From Aestuariibacter salexigens DSM 15300 (lineage in GTDB: Bacteria > Pseudomonadota > Gammaproteobacteria > Enterobacterales > Alteromonadaceae): 64,000 nucleotides of DNA. The DNA lies in contig NZ_AUBH01000010.1 in the NCBI RefSeq assembly GCF_000429145.1, forward strand, positions 62,001-126,000, read 5' to 3'. The notes beneath the pieces are model-generated. The model had not been told where the DNA came from and did not search any database. It saw only the letters and a list, made by a program, of their open reading frames with translations. The translations under genes were made by a program, and so were the position numbers. The first letter of the stretch is position 1. Every line of letters starts with the position of its first letter. Positions 18,711 through 26,937 of this stretch are shown here, in pieces.

Positions 18711-19085
18711 ATGGGCCTTCTTGATGCTTTGATGGGCAATGCCTCGGAAGTCAACATCGATGACGTGCGCGAAGAGCTGGCGCCAATACTGGCTGACTCG
18801 GAACAGATCAGTCAGGTGTTAAAGTTAGTCAGGGATATGTTTGTGTTTACCGATAAGCGCCTGATCCTTATCGACAAACAGGGACTGACGGGCAAAAAAG
18901 TCGACTATCACAGCGTGCCGTATCGCGCGATTACTCAGTTCAAGATTGAGACGGCGGGGCATTTTGATATGGATGCAGAGCTTAAAATTTGGATCTCAGG
19001 TCAGTCGGAACCGCTGGAAGTTGAATTGAACAAGGATACCGTGGTGGCATTCCAGAAAACCCTGGCGAACCAGATGTTTGGATAA
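18711..19085 (+). CDS. Bacterial PH-domain protein (YvbH/bPH_1-like)
   Basis: 124 residues forming a single bacterial pleckstrin-homology domain: strands around MFVFTDKRLILIDKQGLTGKKVDYHSVPYRAITQF and LKIWISGQSEPLEVEL, and a closing helix TVVAFQKTLANQMF. It is cytoplasmic, without a signal peptide. AGGA lies about eight bases before the start. Function is unknown. It is monocistronic, converging with the zinc-ribbon gene. Confidence 0.85.
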   Translation: MGLLDALMGNASEVNIDDVREELAPILADSEQISQVLKLVRDMFVFTDKRLILIDKQGLTGKKVDYHSVPYRAITQFKIETAGHFDMDAELKIWISGQSEPLEVELNKDTVVAFQKTLANQMFG

Positions 19086-19095
19086 GCGCTATCAA

Positions 19096-19290
19096 TCAAT
19101 TGCGTTTTTTCTGTTTCCACGTACCGCCATATTGATATGTGGAGGTGTGTTGTTTGAGGTTTCTCTGGCAGCTGCTGCACATTAGCTGCCAGTCATCGAC
19201 GGCACTGCCCCGGACGCGATACAGGATGCTGGCCGTTGATGAGCATGCAGCACACTGGCGTGGTGGTCTGGTTCTGTTACGACTTCCCAT
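19096..19290 (-). CDS. Small zinc-ribbon-like protein
   Basis: 64 residues starting at the ATG at 19290. Two CxxC pairs (CAAC near residue 13 and CSSC near residue 42) form a likely zinc ribbon, followed by a conserved-looking tail YQYGGTWKQKKR. Short proteins of this shape (N-terminal basic, C-x2-C, C-x2-C, YGGTWK tail) are common and uncharacterised in marine Gammaproteobacteria. A longer frame upstream to 19362 is the wrong frame of the coq7-like tail. Its start is 11 bases after the original coq7-like stop at 19302, so it is the third gene of that operon. Confidence 0.65.
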   Translation of the reverse strand: MGSRNRTRPPRQCAACSSTASILYRVRGSAVDDWQLMCSSCQRNLKQHTSTYQYGGTWKQKKRN

Positions 19291-19301
19291 ATCTGCTCTG
19301 G

Positions 19302-19397
19302 TCAGAGTCGCTTTGCCAGAGAGACAGCAGTCTTTGAACCCAATTCTACAAGATCCCCCCATAATTGCATTGCCCTGGTAGGCGTTCTTTGCATCGC
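19302..19397 (-). pseudogene. Untranslated 3-prime tail of coq7-like gene after amber codon
   Basis: Directly after the TAG at 19398-19400 the same frame stays open for 31 codons and ends at TGA 19302-19304. The translation includes LWGDLVELGSKTAVSLAKRL, which matches the C-terminal helix of Coq7-family proteins. The tail therefore belongs to the gene at 19398-19853 and is lost unless the amber codon is read through. Confidence 0.8.
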
Positions 19398-19853
19398 CTA
19401 AAGTGCTTCATCCTTATGTGCAATCTCATCTGCATTGCAATGTTGCAACATCATAATAAGTTGGTGATTAGCTTCACTGCCATTCATCTCTAACAGTGTG
19501 ATTTGCTTGCGATAGTGGATGTCGACAAACCGTTCAACACGATAGACCGTGTAATATACCCAGTCCGCGCCGAGCATCGCTGGTATCGACCCGGTGAGAT
19601 AACCTGCCAACATCCAAAACGGCAACAAGAGGCTGCCGCGAAAGCTGTGAATAATCGCCTCGAACTCGCATAAGTGCTGCTTCTCTGTATCCAGATGGTG
19701 CGAGGCAAATCGCCGGACATCTCGATCCAATCGGAATCGTTGTACAAACAGGATACCACGATAGATCCACACGGCCCCTGTTTCACCCGCATGGCTTGAG
19801 CGCAATTCCCCCCGAACACGAGTGCTAAGCTCAGTGGCCGAAACGCTATCCAT
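19398..19853 (-). CDS. Coq7-family diiron hydroxylase-like protein, truncated by in-frame TAG
   Basis: 151 residues as read. Coq7 enzymes are membrane-bound diiron monooxygenases that hydroxylate demethoxyubiquinone. All six metal ligands of the family are visible: E24 in HAGETGAVWIY, E57 and H60 in DTEKQH, E107 in VERFVDIHY, E143 and H146 in DEIAHKDEA. The frame then meets TAG, but continues without shift for 31 more codons that match the family C-terminus, for an intact length of 183 residues. So this is a single nonsense mutation, a sequencing error, or a read-through codon. The start overlaps the stop of an upstream 40-residue membrane protein (TAATG), and the zinc-ribbon gene follows. 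Confidence 0.82.
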   Translation of the reverse strand: MDSVSATELSTRVRGELRSSHAGETGAVWIYRGILFVQRFRLDRDVRRFASHHLDTEKQHLCEFEAIIHSFRGSLLLPFWMLAGYLTGSIPAMLGADWVYYTVYRVERFVDIHYRKQITLLEMNGSEANHQLIMMLQHCNADEIAHKDEAL

Positions 19854-19975
19854 TAACGTTGTCTTTCCGTTTGTTTGGCGCTTTTTTTAGCACGTGTTGA
19901 CTGGCCAATGCCAAGAGAAATAAGCACTGTCGTAGCTAACCAAACGACAGTAATTGCAATAAACATAGCGGACAT
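19853..19975 (-). CDS. Small single-pass membrane protein, 40 residues
   Basis: Translation: one hydrophobic helix (MFIAITVVWLATTVLISLG) and a basic tail (RAKKSAKQTERQR). The stop TAA overlaps the ATG of the coq7-like gene (TAATG), and AAGAGA lies about nine bases upstream of its own start, so translational coupling is likely and the gene is probably real despite its size. The topology (short N-terminus, Lys/Arg tail) predicts a cytoplasmic C-terminus. It may tether or assist the coq7-like membrane protein. No family recognised. Confidence 0.6.
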   Translation of the reverse strand: MSAMFIAITVVWLATTVLISLGIGQSTRAKKSAKQTERQR

Positions 19976-20119
19976 AAGTTTCTCTTATATTTGAAATCGT
20001 GCTACGCCATTACGTTATGTGAAAATGTTAGATCACCTCAGTATTACCGAACCGGATGCCTTGATGCGCCATAGAAAAAGGTTCACTATCAAGCGCAGGA
20101 CTATAAGGATGACAATCTA

Positions 20120-20617
20120 ATGACAACAAATGTGTATGTCATTTTTGGCGCTGCCGTGCGCGAGAATGGCAGTCCCAGTGGCACCCTTGAACGCCGCACG
20201 ACGGGCGCATGGCAATTCGCAGCTTCTCAACCGGGCGTGCATATCTTTGTGCTAAGCGGAGCGGTAGGAAAGTACCCGCCCTCAGAAGCACAGGTGATGC
20301 AGAATATATTAATGCAACTTGGTGCCATGCCGGACCAGCTGATTAAAGATGAAAAGTCGACTGATACGCTGGATACCATTATCAATACCCAAAACCTGAT
20401 GCATACCCTCCCGGCTATTGATAACGTATTTGTTTGTACCAGTCCCTACCATAGTTGGCGATGTCGACTATTATTTCAGTTAAGGGGCATTCCGGCCAAG
20501 CGAGCCAGAATGCCCGGAGATTTAAAGTTTCTCGGCCTACGTAAGTGGTTGTTTTATTGTTTTAAAGAGTGCGTGGCGACGCCGTGGGATGCTTTGCTGA
20601 TTTCTCTGAGACGATAG
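20120..20617 (+). CDS. YdcF/DUF218-family protein
   Basis: 165 residues. The DUF218 core is recognisable: VIFGAAVRENGSPSGTLERRT, FVLSGAVGKYPPSEAQVM, IKDEKSTDTLDTIINTQ and VFVCTSPYHSWRCRLLF. The family includes S-adenosylmethionine-binding YdcF and factors linked to cell-envelope polysaccharides; the biochemical role is unsettled. No membrane segment is evident here, unlike longer SanA-like members. It lies 30 bases before the next gene, probably one transcript. Confidence 0.88.
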   Translation: MTTNVYVIFGAAVRENGSPSGTLERRTTGAWQFAASQPGVHIFVLSGAVGKYPPSEAQVMQNILMQLGAMPDQLIKDEKSTDTLDTIINTQNLMHTLPAIDNVFVCTSPYHSWRCRLLFQLRGIPAKRARMPGDLKFLGLRKWLFYCFKECVATPWDALLISLRR

Positions 20618-20647
20618 AAACACAATCACTGATAAAGAGGGCAAGGA

Positions 20648-22279
20648 ATGAAACCCCAGTATCTCGCCGCCGCTATCGGCGTTATTTTAATCGCCGTTGT
20701 CATATTTTTCATGATAGACCCCGAGCCAAACGATTTAACCGAAGATCAACTTAAAGGTTGGCAGCTTATGAAAGTCGCACAAAACTTGTGCCTTTCGGGC
20801 GAGTCCAGTATGGCCGGTTTTAACCTGCAGACAATGTGGTCTAACCAAATTGAAGTACAGGCAGGAGGAAAAGCGGAGAAACAGAAAGGCGCTGTTGCCT
20901 ATCTTGATGAACAGATCAGAAGTATACAGGATGAACAAATCCGGGCCTGTCTGGCTGATTTTTCAGAACGTATTAAAAACTGCATGTTAGATAACTGTAA
21001 TGCTGCCTTACTGCCTAAAACCATCGACTTTGAATTTAAATTTGAACCAGAGACTGATTTGGCTTTTGTGGACGATAAAGAGGTCTTTTTTGGTCTGCAG
21101 CAACGAAGCAACAATCGTAAACTGGTGAGACAACAAGCAGGTAACTTCGTTGACACCATTGCGTTTCCCGCCAAGAATGAGGTCGTTACAGCATGGATAA
21201 GCCCGGCCACACTGGACAGTTTTATGGGCAATGAAAAAGTAAAATTCTACTTTACCCAAGCGTTAAAAATGCCAGAAGGACGTAAGGACTTTACCCGATA
21301 TTCTTGTACAAGCTCGTCGGGATGTATCTGGGATGATGAGACTCCACATATTCTTCGCGTTGCCAAAACGCCAGACTTTACAAACACGGTATCCCGTTAC
21401 TGGATAGCTCATGCTGTCGCCCAGCAAACTGGCTCAGATAGCTGGTCTATCCCTGATGTGGAGTATCTGAAGCAACATGCTGATGCGCGTAAGATTGGCT
21501 ATACCCATTTCGTGATTCAGGCTAATGAAGCATTGCCCGATGAGGCGAATGGCTATTACGTCGATATCTCGGTAAATGGCGTTAACGCGCTGATTGACGG
21601 GGCGCCGGGAGAGTTTCACGTGCAGGACCTGCCTGCAGGTGGCAGCGTAAAATATGAGTTTGGTTTGCAGAATCTGAATTTTACCGGTGTCAACAGTGGC
21701 TGTGACACCATTCAGGTGCTGATTCAGGGAATGCGTGATGGACGAAAAGCAGGACAGCCGGTCACGTTAACACGCTCGTATGTGGCCCTCAGAGACGCAG
21801 CGATGGAGACCATCGAAGCGGGAGGTCAACAGTGGCAATGGCATGGGCGGTATGTGCGCGCGAATACCGACTATGATTACGAAGTATTTATTGCATCCCG
21901 CAAAGTCTCTGACGATTTGGTGTTTGAACGCCATATAGATGCCATCAGTAACACCGTCGATACCATGAACAATGCCAAACGGATATTTGATGCGGCGGGC
22001 CTGAAATATGAAGACACGCCTCTTGTTGCGGTCATCCGCCCGCCATTAACTAAAATTTCCTATGGACTCGCAGTGGGCATTGTTGAGCCCAACGGGCAGG
22101 TAAGATTCACTCTCGAAAAAAAGTTGGCCTATGACATCGCCGATTACTTGCTAACTGCAAGAAACCAGAGCAGGGAATTACGGCAAGTCATCAACAAAGA
22201 TAAATATATCTACAAAGTCCGCGGGGATAGCGACCATGCTGCGTCGCCGAGGATATGTCCGGGCCAGGGAGTTGTGTAA
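20648..22279 (+). CDS. Membrane-anchored protein of unknown function
   Basis: 543 residues. One N-terminal helix (YLAAAIGVILIAVVIFFMI) anchors a large periplasmic domain of about 515 residues. I do not recognise a family. Visible features are cysteines in likely disulphide pairs (NLCLSGE, ACLADF, NCMLDNC, YSCTSSSGC), a long mixed alpha/beta stretch, and no catalytic motif. AAGGA sits about five bases before the start. The last about 18 codons (from SDHAASPR on) run into the edge of the repetitive intergenic region and look unlike the rest, so the original C-terminus may have been altered. It probably shares a transcript with the YdcF gene. Confidence 0.7.
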   Translation: MKPQYLAAAIGVILIAVVIFFMIDPEPNDLTEDQLKGWQLMKVAQNLCLSGESSMAGFNLQTMWSNQIEVQAGGKAEKQKGAVAYLDEQIRSIQDEQIRACLADFSERIKNCMLDNCNAALLPKTIDFEFKFEPETDLAFVDDKEVFFGLQQRSNNRKLVRQQAGNFVDTIAFPAKNEVVTAWISPATLDSFMGNEKVKFYFTQALKMPEGRKDFTRYSCTSSSGCIWDDETPHILRVAKTPDFTNTVSRYWIAHAVAQQTGSDSWSIPDVEYLKQHADARKIGYTHFVIQANEALPDEANGYYVDISVNGVNALIDGAPGEFHVQDLPAGGSVKYEFGLQNLNFTGVNSGCDTIQVLIQGMRDGRKAGQPVTLTRSYVALRDAAMETIEAGGQQWQWHGRYVRANTDYDYEVFIASRKVSDDLVFERHIDAISNTVDTMNNAKRIFDAAGLKYEDTPLVAVIRPPLTKISYGLAVGIVEPNGQVRFTLEKKLAYDIADYLLTARNQSRELRQVINKDKYIYKVRGDSDHAASPRICPGQGVV

Positions 22280-22323
22280 CTTTTTATCGTGTGCCCGCAG
22301 TGCTCCAAGCTGCTGTTAAGCCG

Positions 22324-22425
22324 ATGCCCGCCTGCGCGGGCATGACTAAAGAGTTCCGCGTCTTGCCCGCAAGCTCTTGGGCGGGCATCCCTCATCGTCT
22401 TGCCCGCAATGCTTTTGGGCGGGCA
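22324..22425. repeat. Cluster of three REP-like palindromes
   Basis: Three inverted repeats built on TGCCCGC/GCGGGCA: at 22324-22343 with loop CTGC, at 22364-22387, and at 22401-22425 with longer loops. They lie directly left of the first 694-bp copy and partly define its left edge. Palindromes of this type are dispersed repetitive extragenic elements in many Gammaproteobacteria. Confidence 0.8.
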
Positions 22426-22573
22426 TCTAAGCCCTCCAAACAAGCATACCAAAGTTATTATTCCCTATACCTATGTATCACCTTTAGGATTTTTCCACAT
22501 ACGTTTCTGCGGTGTAATGCTCCTCGTTGAACGGCGACAGCCGAAATTAAAATACCATGTTGAGGATTACCCC

Positions 22574-22969
22574 ATGAAAAAGTTCACTAAAGCGTCACTT
22601 GCCCTTGTTTCTCTGTCTTTCCTGTTTGCAGGCTCTGCCAATGCCAGCATCGAAGATGCACTGTCAAACATCTGTGCCATCGTACAGGCCGATGACAAAG
22701 GCGAACTGCGTAAGAAAATGCGTAAAGTCCAGTCTGACTATCGCCTTAAGCTGCAGGATTACTACAGCGGCGTAACCTGCGGTGGCAACAGCCTTATCCG
22801 CACAGCAATGCTGAACAACGCGGTTGAAGCAGGAGAGCTGTTGGTGAAGAAAATGCCTAAGTCTGCCCTGGATGAGCCAGAGCAGGATGGAAAAACACTG
22901 CAAGCGTGGATTTCAGAGCAGGGTCTTGAAGGCTCACCTATCCACGCAGTTATTCAGGAGCGTATCTAA
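22574..22969 (+). CDS. Secreted DUF3718 protein, copy A
   Basis: 131 residues with a signal peptide (ASLALVSLSFLFAGSANA) and a DUF3718 domain including ICAIVQADDKGELRKKM, LQDYYSGVTCGGNSLIRTA and the two cysteines that may pair. GAGGA lies seven bases before the start. The domain is common in Alteromonadales and of unknown function. The mature protein is about 108 residues, basic and helical. An identical protein is encoded at 26938-27333; the two genes differ only at three synonymous sites. It is followed by a strong terminator, so it is monocistronic. Confidence 0.85.
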   Translation: MKKFTKASLALVSLSFLFAGSANASIEDALSNICAIVQADDKGELRKKMRKVQSDYRLKLQDYYSGVTCGGNSLIRTAMLNNAVEAGELLVKKMPKSALDEPEQDGKTLQAWISEQGLEGSPIHAVIQERI

Positions 22970-23085
22970 GCAGATACCGCCCTGGCAACGAACGGAGACT
23001 CGTTGCACACACTTTGAACGTCATGTTGCTAGACGGACACACAGTTCAACATGGTAGGCGGGCTTCAACACCCCGCCATTGAGAT

Positions 23086-23116
23086 ACGGCCTCCATTGAG
23101 GCCGTTTCTTATTTTT
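23086..23116. terminator. Terminator of DUF3718 copy A, shared with GH81 gene
   Basis: Stem CGGCCTC/GAGGCCG with loop CATT, then TTTCTTATTTTT. The GH81 stop codon (23109-23111) lies in the T run, so the same hairpin can terminate both convergent genes. Confidence 0.9.
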
Positions 23117-26100
23117 CTACCACCGTAAATGTGCCGGGCTGGGCTTGGACAACGGTACCATCACTAAAGGTTACGTTGCGTTCCGTCTCCTCAAAGTTGT
23201 ATACGACATAGTGCATATTAGTTGCGCTTCTAAACACCACAGCAGAAGGATAGTCGGCGGTAAGCTGACCGGTACCCATTGCCACATGCCCCAACTTTTT
23301 GAATGTATGCAGCCAGTGGTACGTGTGGGCCTTCGATTCTCCGGCTTCAGGCGTGTACGTACTGACCGTCTCGTAATCTTCTATACTGGCAAGCGCATCC
23401 GTCATGGCCCAGATATTCCACCATATGTCGCGCCATTGATCGGCAATCAATCCGGATGGCTTGCCATTATCAGATTCACTGAGTCCGAGCGTAACGTAAT
23501 CAGTCAGATAGTCTGCGTGAACACCAATATGCAGATTGAGAGCATTGGTCGGCAATCCCTGTATACCAAGAATATGCGCCGTCGCTGCGCTAAACCAGGT
23601 GGAAAAGACAGCACCGTCGCCCCATACGATTGACGTGGTGATTCTGTCGTATCCGCTAGGGAAATTATTATTTTCATCGTCATTACCCCGATAGCCATCA
23701 ATATTATTCCAGTATTGCCAATACGCGGCGGCTGTGGAGGCATGTAGATATGTGCCTCTGTCTATCATTTCCTGATCGCCAGTAATTTGTCCAAACAGGA
23801 TCATTGCACCATACGCATTGGCAGCTTCAGAGGTCGACTCATTATTATTGCCGCGTACAAAGTTCACATTACCCGATGCCCAGGAGAAACCATTGGCGGG
23901 ATCGAAATGTCGCAAATAGGGAAAAAGCGGATCGTCCCGTCCGCCTGCATAGTCGCGGATCAACAGTTTTATCATCTGGCCATATTGGTCATCAGAACAC
24001 CATTGGGCCTCGTGTCGACAAATTTCAGCGGCCGCCCGCACAAAGTACCCATAATGAAAGTGGTGATCATTCAGCTGTTGATGAGCGGCGAAGGATTCTT
24101 CCATACCCAGCAACGTGTTCCATGTTTGGTCGTAAACAAAATATTTTTCTGTATCGAGCTGCTCATCGGTCTCGGCAGTAAACCAGTTCTCCAGTTCCGC
24201 TTTCAGCCAGCTCAACAGCTGCTGCTTCTGCTCATCCAAATTGACTGCATCTGCAATAGCAATAAGCTCAGCCACTTTTCCATACTGCTTGCCGCTCCAG
24301 TAGGTATCAGTGTAGGTATTCCACTGTGTTGAGGACGTTGCGGTAAATTCATTAATCAGCTCAGTCAATACCTCAGTATCCAGCGAATCAGTGAATGTTG
24401 GCAGGGCAGGTAATACACCGACATGTGGCAACTGATAGCTGAATTCACTTGCTACCATGAATTTACTGATGCCCCGAGCACTACGCACTGAATAGCCCGT
24501 GTCGTTAAGCGTGCCTGTGACATGCTTCCAGTGCAACGGTTGTAGTCCTGCCAGGGTCTCAGCCGGACTGCCATCTGCTTTAAGGTAACGGTGGGTGATG
24601 TTGACGGCATAGCTGTCTTTATCGACGGTGTAATCTATCTGCACATCCGCAACTTTTGTCTGCGCGTGTTCTGCAAATAGCGCGATCATGTCCTGTGAAG
24701 GCGTGGAAACAGCGGGCATCAGAGCAATGGTATAAGAATTCGAGGAATCAGAAACCGAGATGCGGTTGCCTGACACGTTGTCAAATTGGGTGTCGCCCTG
24801 TCCCGTCACCAAATAATAATTCGTATTGCCTGCCACGCTGGTCCATATTCCAAGGCTGCGATCATCCTGGTAATAAACGCCTTTTTCGCCGCCATCTTCG
24901 CGCAGCGTTTTGAGCAGCAAATTACCCTGCAGCACATCGACAAATACATACGGCGAACCGTGTACAAAGGTTGCCCGCATGACAGTCTCATTCTGAGCCT
25001 GCCATTCCACTGTTATGCTGCCATCGCTGGTACGAGATGCGAAGGCCCGCAGGTCGGCATACTCTGTGTTGGCAATTGCCATACCGTCAAAGACTTCGGC
25101 AAACGGATCTGGAATGCGGTAGCCGTAGTCGATACCGTAGACATTCAGTCCTCCTGGGATCCCCATCATTCTGAAGCCTGCATTGGTCACCCTCGCCGTA
25201 ATGGGATCGGGTGTAATGTAAGCGGCATCATTAGGATCGCCAATGGTCATTTCGCCATTGAACGAGACAGATCCCCACCATCGGTGCGCGGCAACTGGCT
25301 GTGTAGCGGCTTCACCGCTTACATGTGGAAATAAAGGGTTAGGCTCACCGATGGGGGTACCCGTTGACGTATCGCAGTCCGCAATTCCGGGTGACACGAC
25401 ACCGGCGTTATAGATCCAGCTTCCATAATCATACACACAGCGGTAGCTGGCAGGATTTATCGTATCTGAAAAGCTCCCCGCCCCAAGGCGAGTAAGGTTA
25501 TATTCAACATTTGCCGGTGGGGGAGTATCCGGGGAAATTGAAGAGGGGTCAGAATAGGTTTGGCTAAATCTGATGTTATCGAGTCGATAACGGTTACCTG
25601 TGTGAGCGGTCGCCCAGATAACCAGGCCAGTATCAACCTGAGAAAGGTTTAGCCCTGCCTGTTCAAGTTGCAGTAACGGCACAGTGATAGCAGTCCAGTT
25701 TTCGTCTACCGCGAAGCTGATGAACTGGTCTCCTGAGGTGCAAGGGTATACACAGTCAAGCTTCAGGGTGTATTGGCCATCACCTGACAGGGTTTTGATA
25801 TCAAATAACAGCGCACCATCTCGAAAATCTGCAAGGTTAACCGGTGACGAGGACTTGATGAAAAAACCTGCAAATGCACCGCTACTGGCGTGCTCAATCT
25901 CAAGCACGTCACCCCTTTCCTGATCATTTATGGTTGTCCAACTGATGCTTGGACAGGCTGCACCACCGTCGTTATTACATTCACCATAGCCAATGGCTTC
26001 ATCGAAGGCGTTGAGTCCTGCGTCCCAGGTATCGGAGACGATGCCCTGACTCAGCACAGACAATTCATCACTATTGGAGGCCTCTGTAACACGCACTGTG

Positions 26101-26666
26101 CGAATCGCTGTGGCAGTGTTACCTGCGCTGTCAATTGCCGAGTAGGTGAGAGAATAATCATTGGCAAGCGCAGTATTAACGGTGCCTGAGATATTTACAC
26201 TGACTTCACCATCAACAAGGTCTACTGCAGTAGCACCCTGTTCGACGTAGATATCATCAACGTCAATCGACACCAGTGCATCACCGTTCAGCGTTATTGT
26301 CGGCGCTGTCGTATCGGCAACAATAACGGTGCGGGTTATGCTGGCTGTATTTCCCGCACTGTCAGATGCGCTGTAGGTGAGTGTGTATGTTCCTGCAGCA
26401 CTGCCCACCGAGCCCGAGACAGACACGGTCACGCTGCCATCTCTGTCATCCGAGGCGGTGGCACCAGGATCGCTAAATGCGGTGCCCTGCTCGTGATTGA
26501 TTACTGTTTCACCATTTAACGTGATCACGGGGGCGGTAGTATCCGCTGCAGGTGGTTGGGGTGTAGGGCTATCTGAGCCAGAACCGCCACATGCACACAG
26601 TGCTAGTGCCAGAATAAAAGGAAAAGTATGACGCACAGAAGTGCTCCTGAGAGAGGAAACATTCAT
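23109..26666 (-). CDS. GH81 endo-1,3-beta-glucanase (laminarinase), multidomain lipoprotein
   Basis: 1185 residues. An N-terminal lipoprotein signal (FILALALCAC, Cys then GGSGS) and a Pro/Thr linker indicate surface or periplasmic anchoring. Two DUF5011-type Ig-like repeats follow (about 42-118 and 119-195; each starts DTTAP.ITLNG and ends SAGNTA). Residues about 205-370 form a galactose-binding-like beta-sandwich (carbohydrate-binding type, ending RYRLDNIRF). The GH81 catalytic region covers about 390-1185, with DHHFHYGYFVRAAA near 865 (Asp of the active site) and NNNESTSEAANAYGAM near 940 (two catalytic Glu). The enzyme cleaves laminarin or other beta-1,3-glucans internally by inversion. 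It is alone between two DUF3718 repeats. Confidence 0.9.
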   Translation of the reverse strand: MNVSSLRSTSVRHTFPFILALALCACGGSGSDSPTPQPPAADTTAPVITLNGETVINHEQGTAFSDPGATASDDRDGSVTVSVSGSVGSAAGTYTLTYSASDSAGNTASITRTVIVADTTAPTITLNGDALVSIDVDDIYVEQGATAVDLVDGEVSVNISGTVNTALANDYSLTYSAIDSAGNTATAIRTVRVTEASNSDELSVLSQGIVSDTWDAGLNAFDEAIGYGECNNDGGAACPSISWTTINDQERGDVLEIEHASSGAFAGFFIKSSSPVNLADFRDGALLFDIKTLSGDGQYTLKLDCVYPCTSGDQFISFAVDENWTAITVPLLQLEQAGLNLSQVDTGLVIWATAHTGNRYRLDNIRFSQTYSDPSSISPDTPPPANVEYNLTRLGAGSFSDTINPASYRCVYDYGSWIYNAGVVSPGIADCDTSTGTPIGEPNPLFPHVSGEAATQPVAAHRWWGSVSFNGEMTIGDPNDAAYITPDPITARVTNAGFRMMGIPGGLNVYGIDYGYRIPDPFAEVFDGMAIANTEYADLRAFASRTSDGSITVEWQAQNETVMRATFVHGSPYVFVDVLQGNLLLKTLREDGGEKGVYYQDDRSLGIWTSVAGNTNYYLVTGQGDTQFDNVSGNRISVSDSSNSYTIALMPAVSTPSQDMIALFAEHAQTKVADVQIDYTVDKDSYAVNITHRYLKADGSPAETLAGLQPLHWKHVTGTLNDTGYSVRSARGISKFMVASEFSYQLPHVGVLPALPTFTDSLDTEVLTELINEFTATSSTQWNTYTDTYWSGKQYGKVAELIAIADAVNLDEQKQQLLSWLKAELENWFTAETDEQLDTEKYFVYDQTWNTLLGMEESFAAHQQLNDHHFHYGYFVRAAAEICRHEAQWCSDDQYGQMIKLLIRDYAGGRDDPLFPYLRHFDPANGFSWASGNVNFVRGNNNESTSEAANAYGAMILFGQITGDQEMIDRGTYLHASTAAAYWQYWNNIDGYRGNDDENNNFPSGYDRITTSIVWGDGAVFSTWFSAATAHILGIQGLPTNALNLHIGVHADYLTDYVTLGLSESDNGKPSGLIADQWRDIWWNIWAMTDALASIEDYETVSTYTPEAGESKAHTYHWLHTFKKLGHVAMGTGQLTADYPSAVVFRSATNMHYVVYNFEETERNVTFSDGTVVQAQPGTFTVVEK

Positions 26667-26752
26667 CAGACATGTGTAGCCTGATGATTACAAGTCAGAT
26701 GGGGTAGAGCGGACTAGAGGGCTGCTAAGGTGGCGACGTCGTTAATAAGATA

Positions 26753-26769
26753 CCCGCCTGCGCGGGCAT
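26753..26769. repeat. REP-like palindrome left of copy B
   Basis: CCCGC-CTGC-GCGGG followed by CATGACAAG, the same core as the first palindrome at 22324. It lies 18 bases before the second 694-bp copy. Confidence 0.7.
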
Positions 26770-26937
26770 GACAAGCAGGGGGGCATGCATCTAAGCCTTC
26801 CAAACAAGCACACTAAAGTTATCACTTACTATACCTATGTATCACCTTAAGGATTTTTCCGCATACGTTTCTGCGGTGTATTGCTCCTCGTTGAACGGCG
26901 ACAGCCGAAATTAAAATACCATGTTGAGGATTACCCC

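Larger units (their letters stand above)
22423..23116 (+). repeat. Direct repeat copy A, 694 bp (DUF3718 module)
   Basis: This segment matches 26787-27480 base for base without any indel, at a constant offset of 4364. By my count there are 14 substitutions: 10 in the 151 bases before the gene, 3 in the gene and 1 after it, giving about 98% identity. It begins at GCATCTAAGCC and ends at the T run of the terminator. The right boundary falls inside the last codons of the GH81 gene. Confidence 0.95.

Noticed and set aside
19291-19362. N-terminal extension of the zinc-ribbon protein
   Set aside because: These bases are the out-of-frame version of the coq7-like C-terminus; the true start is the ATG at 19290.
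22279-22574. CRISPR array suggested by repeated TGCCCGC units
   Set aside because: The units are palindromic, unequal in length and spacing, and there is no constant repeat with unique spacers; they are REP-like elements.
23145-25334. Several plus-strand frames within the GH81 gene
   Set aside because: They are antisense shadows of the well-supported GH81 reading frame, with no domains or ribosome sites.
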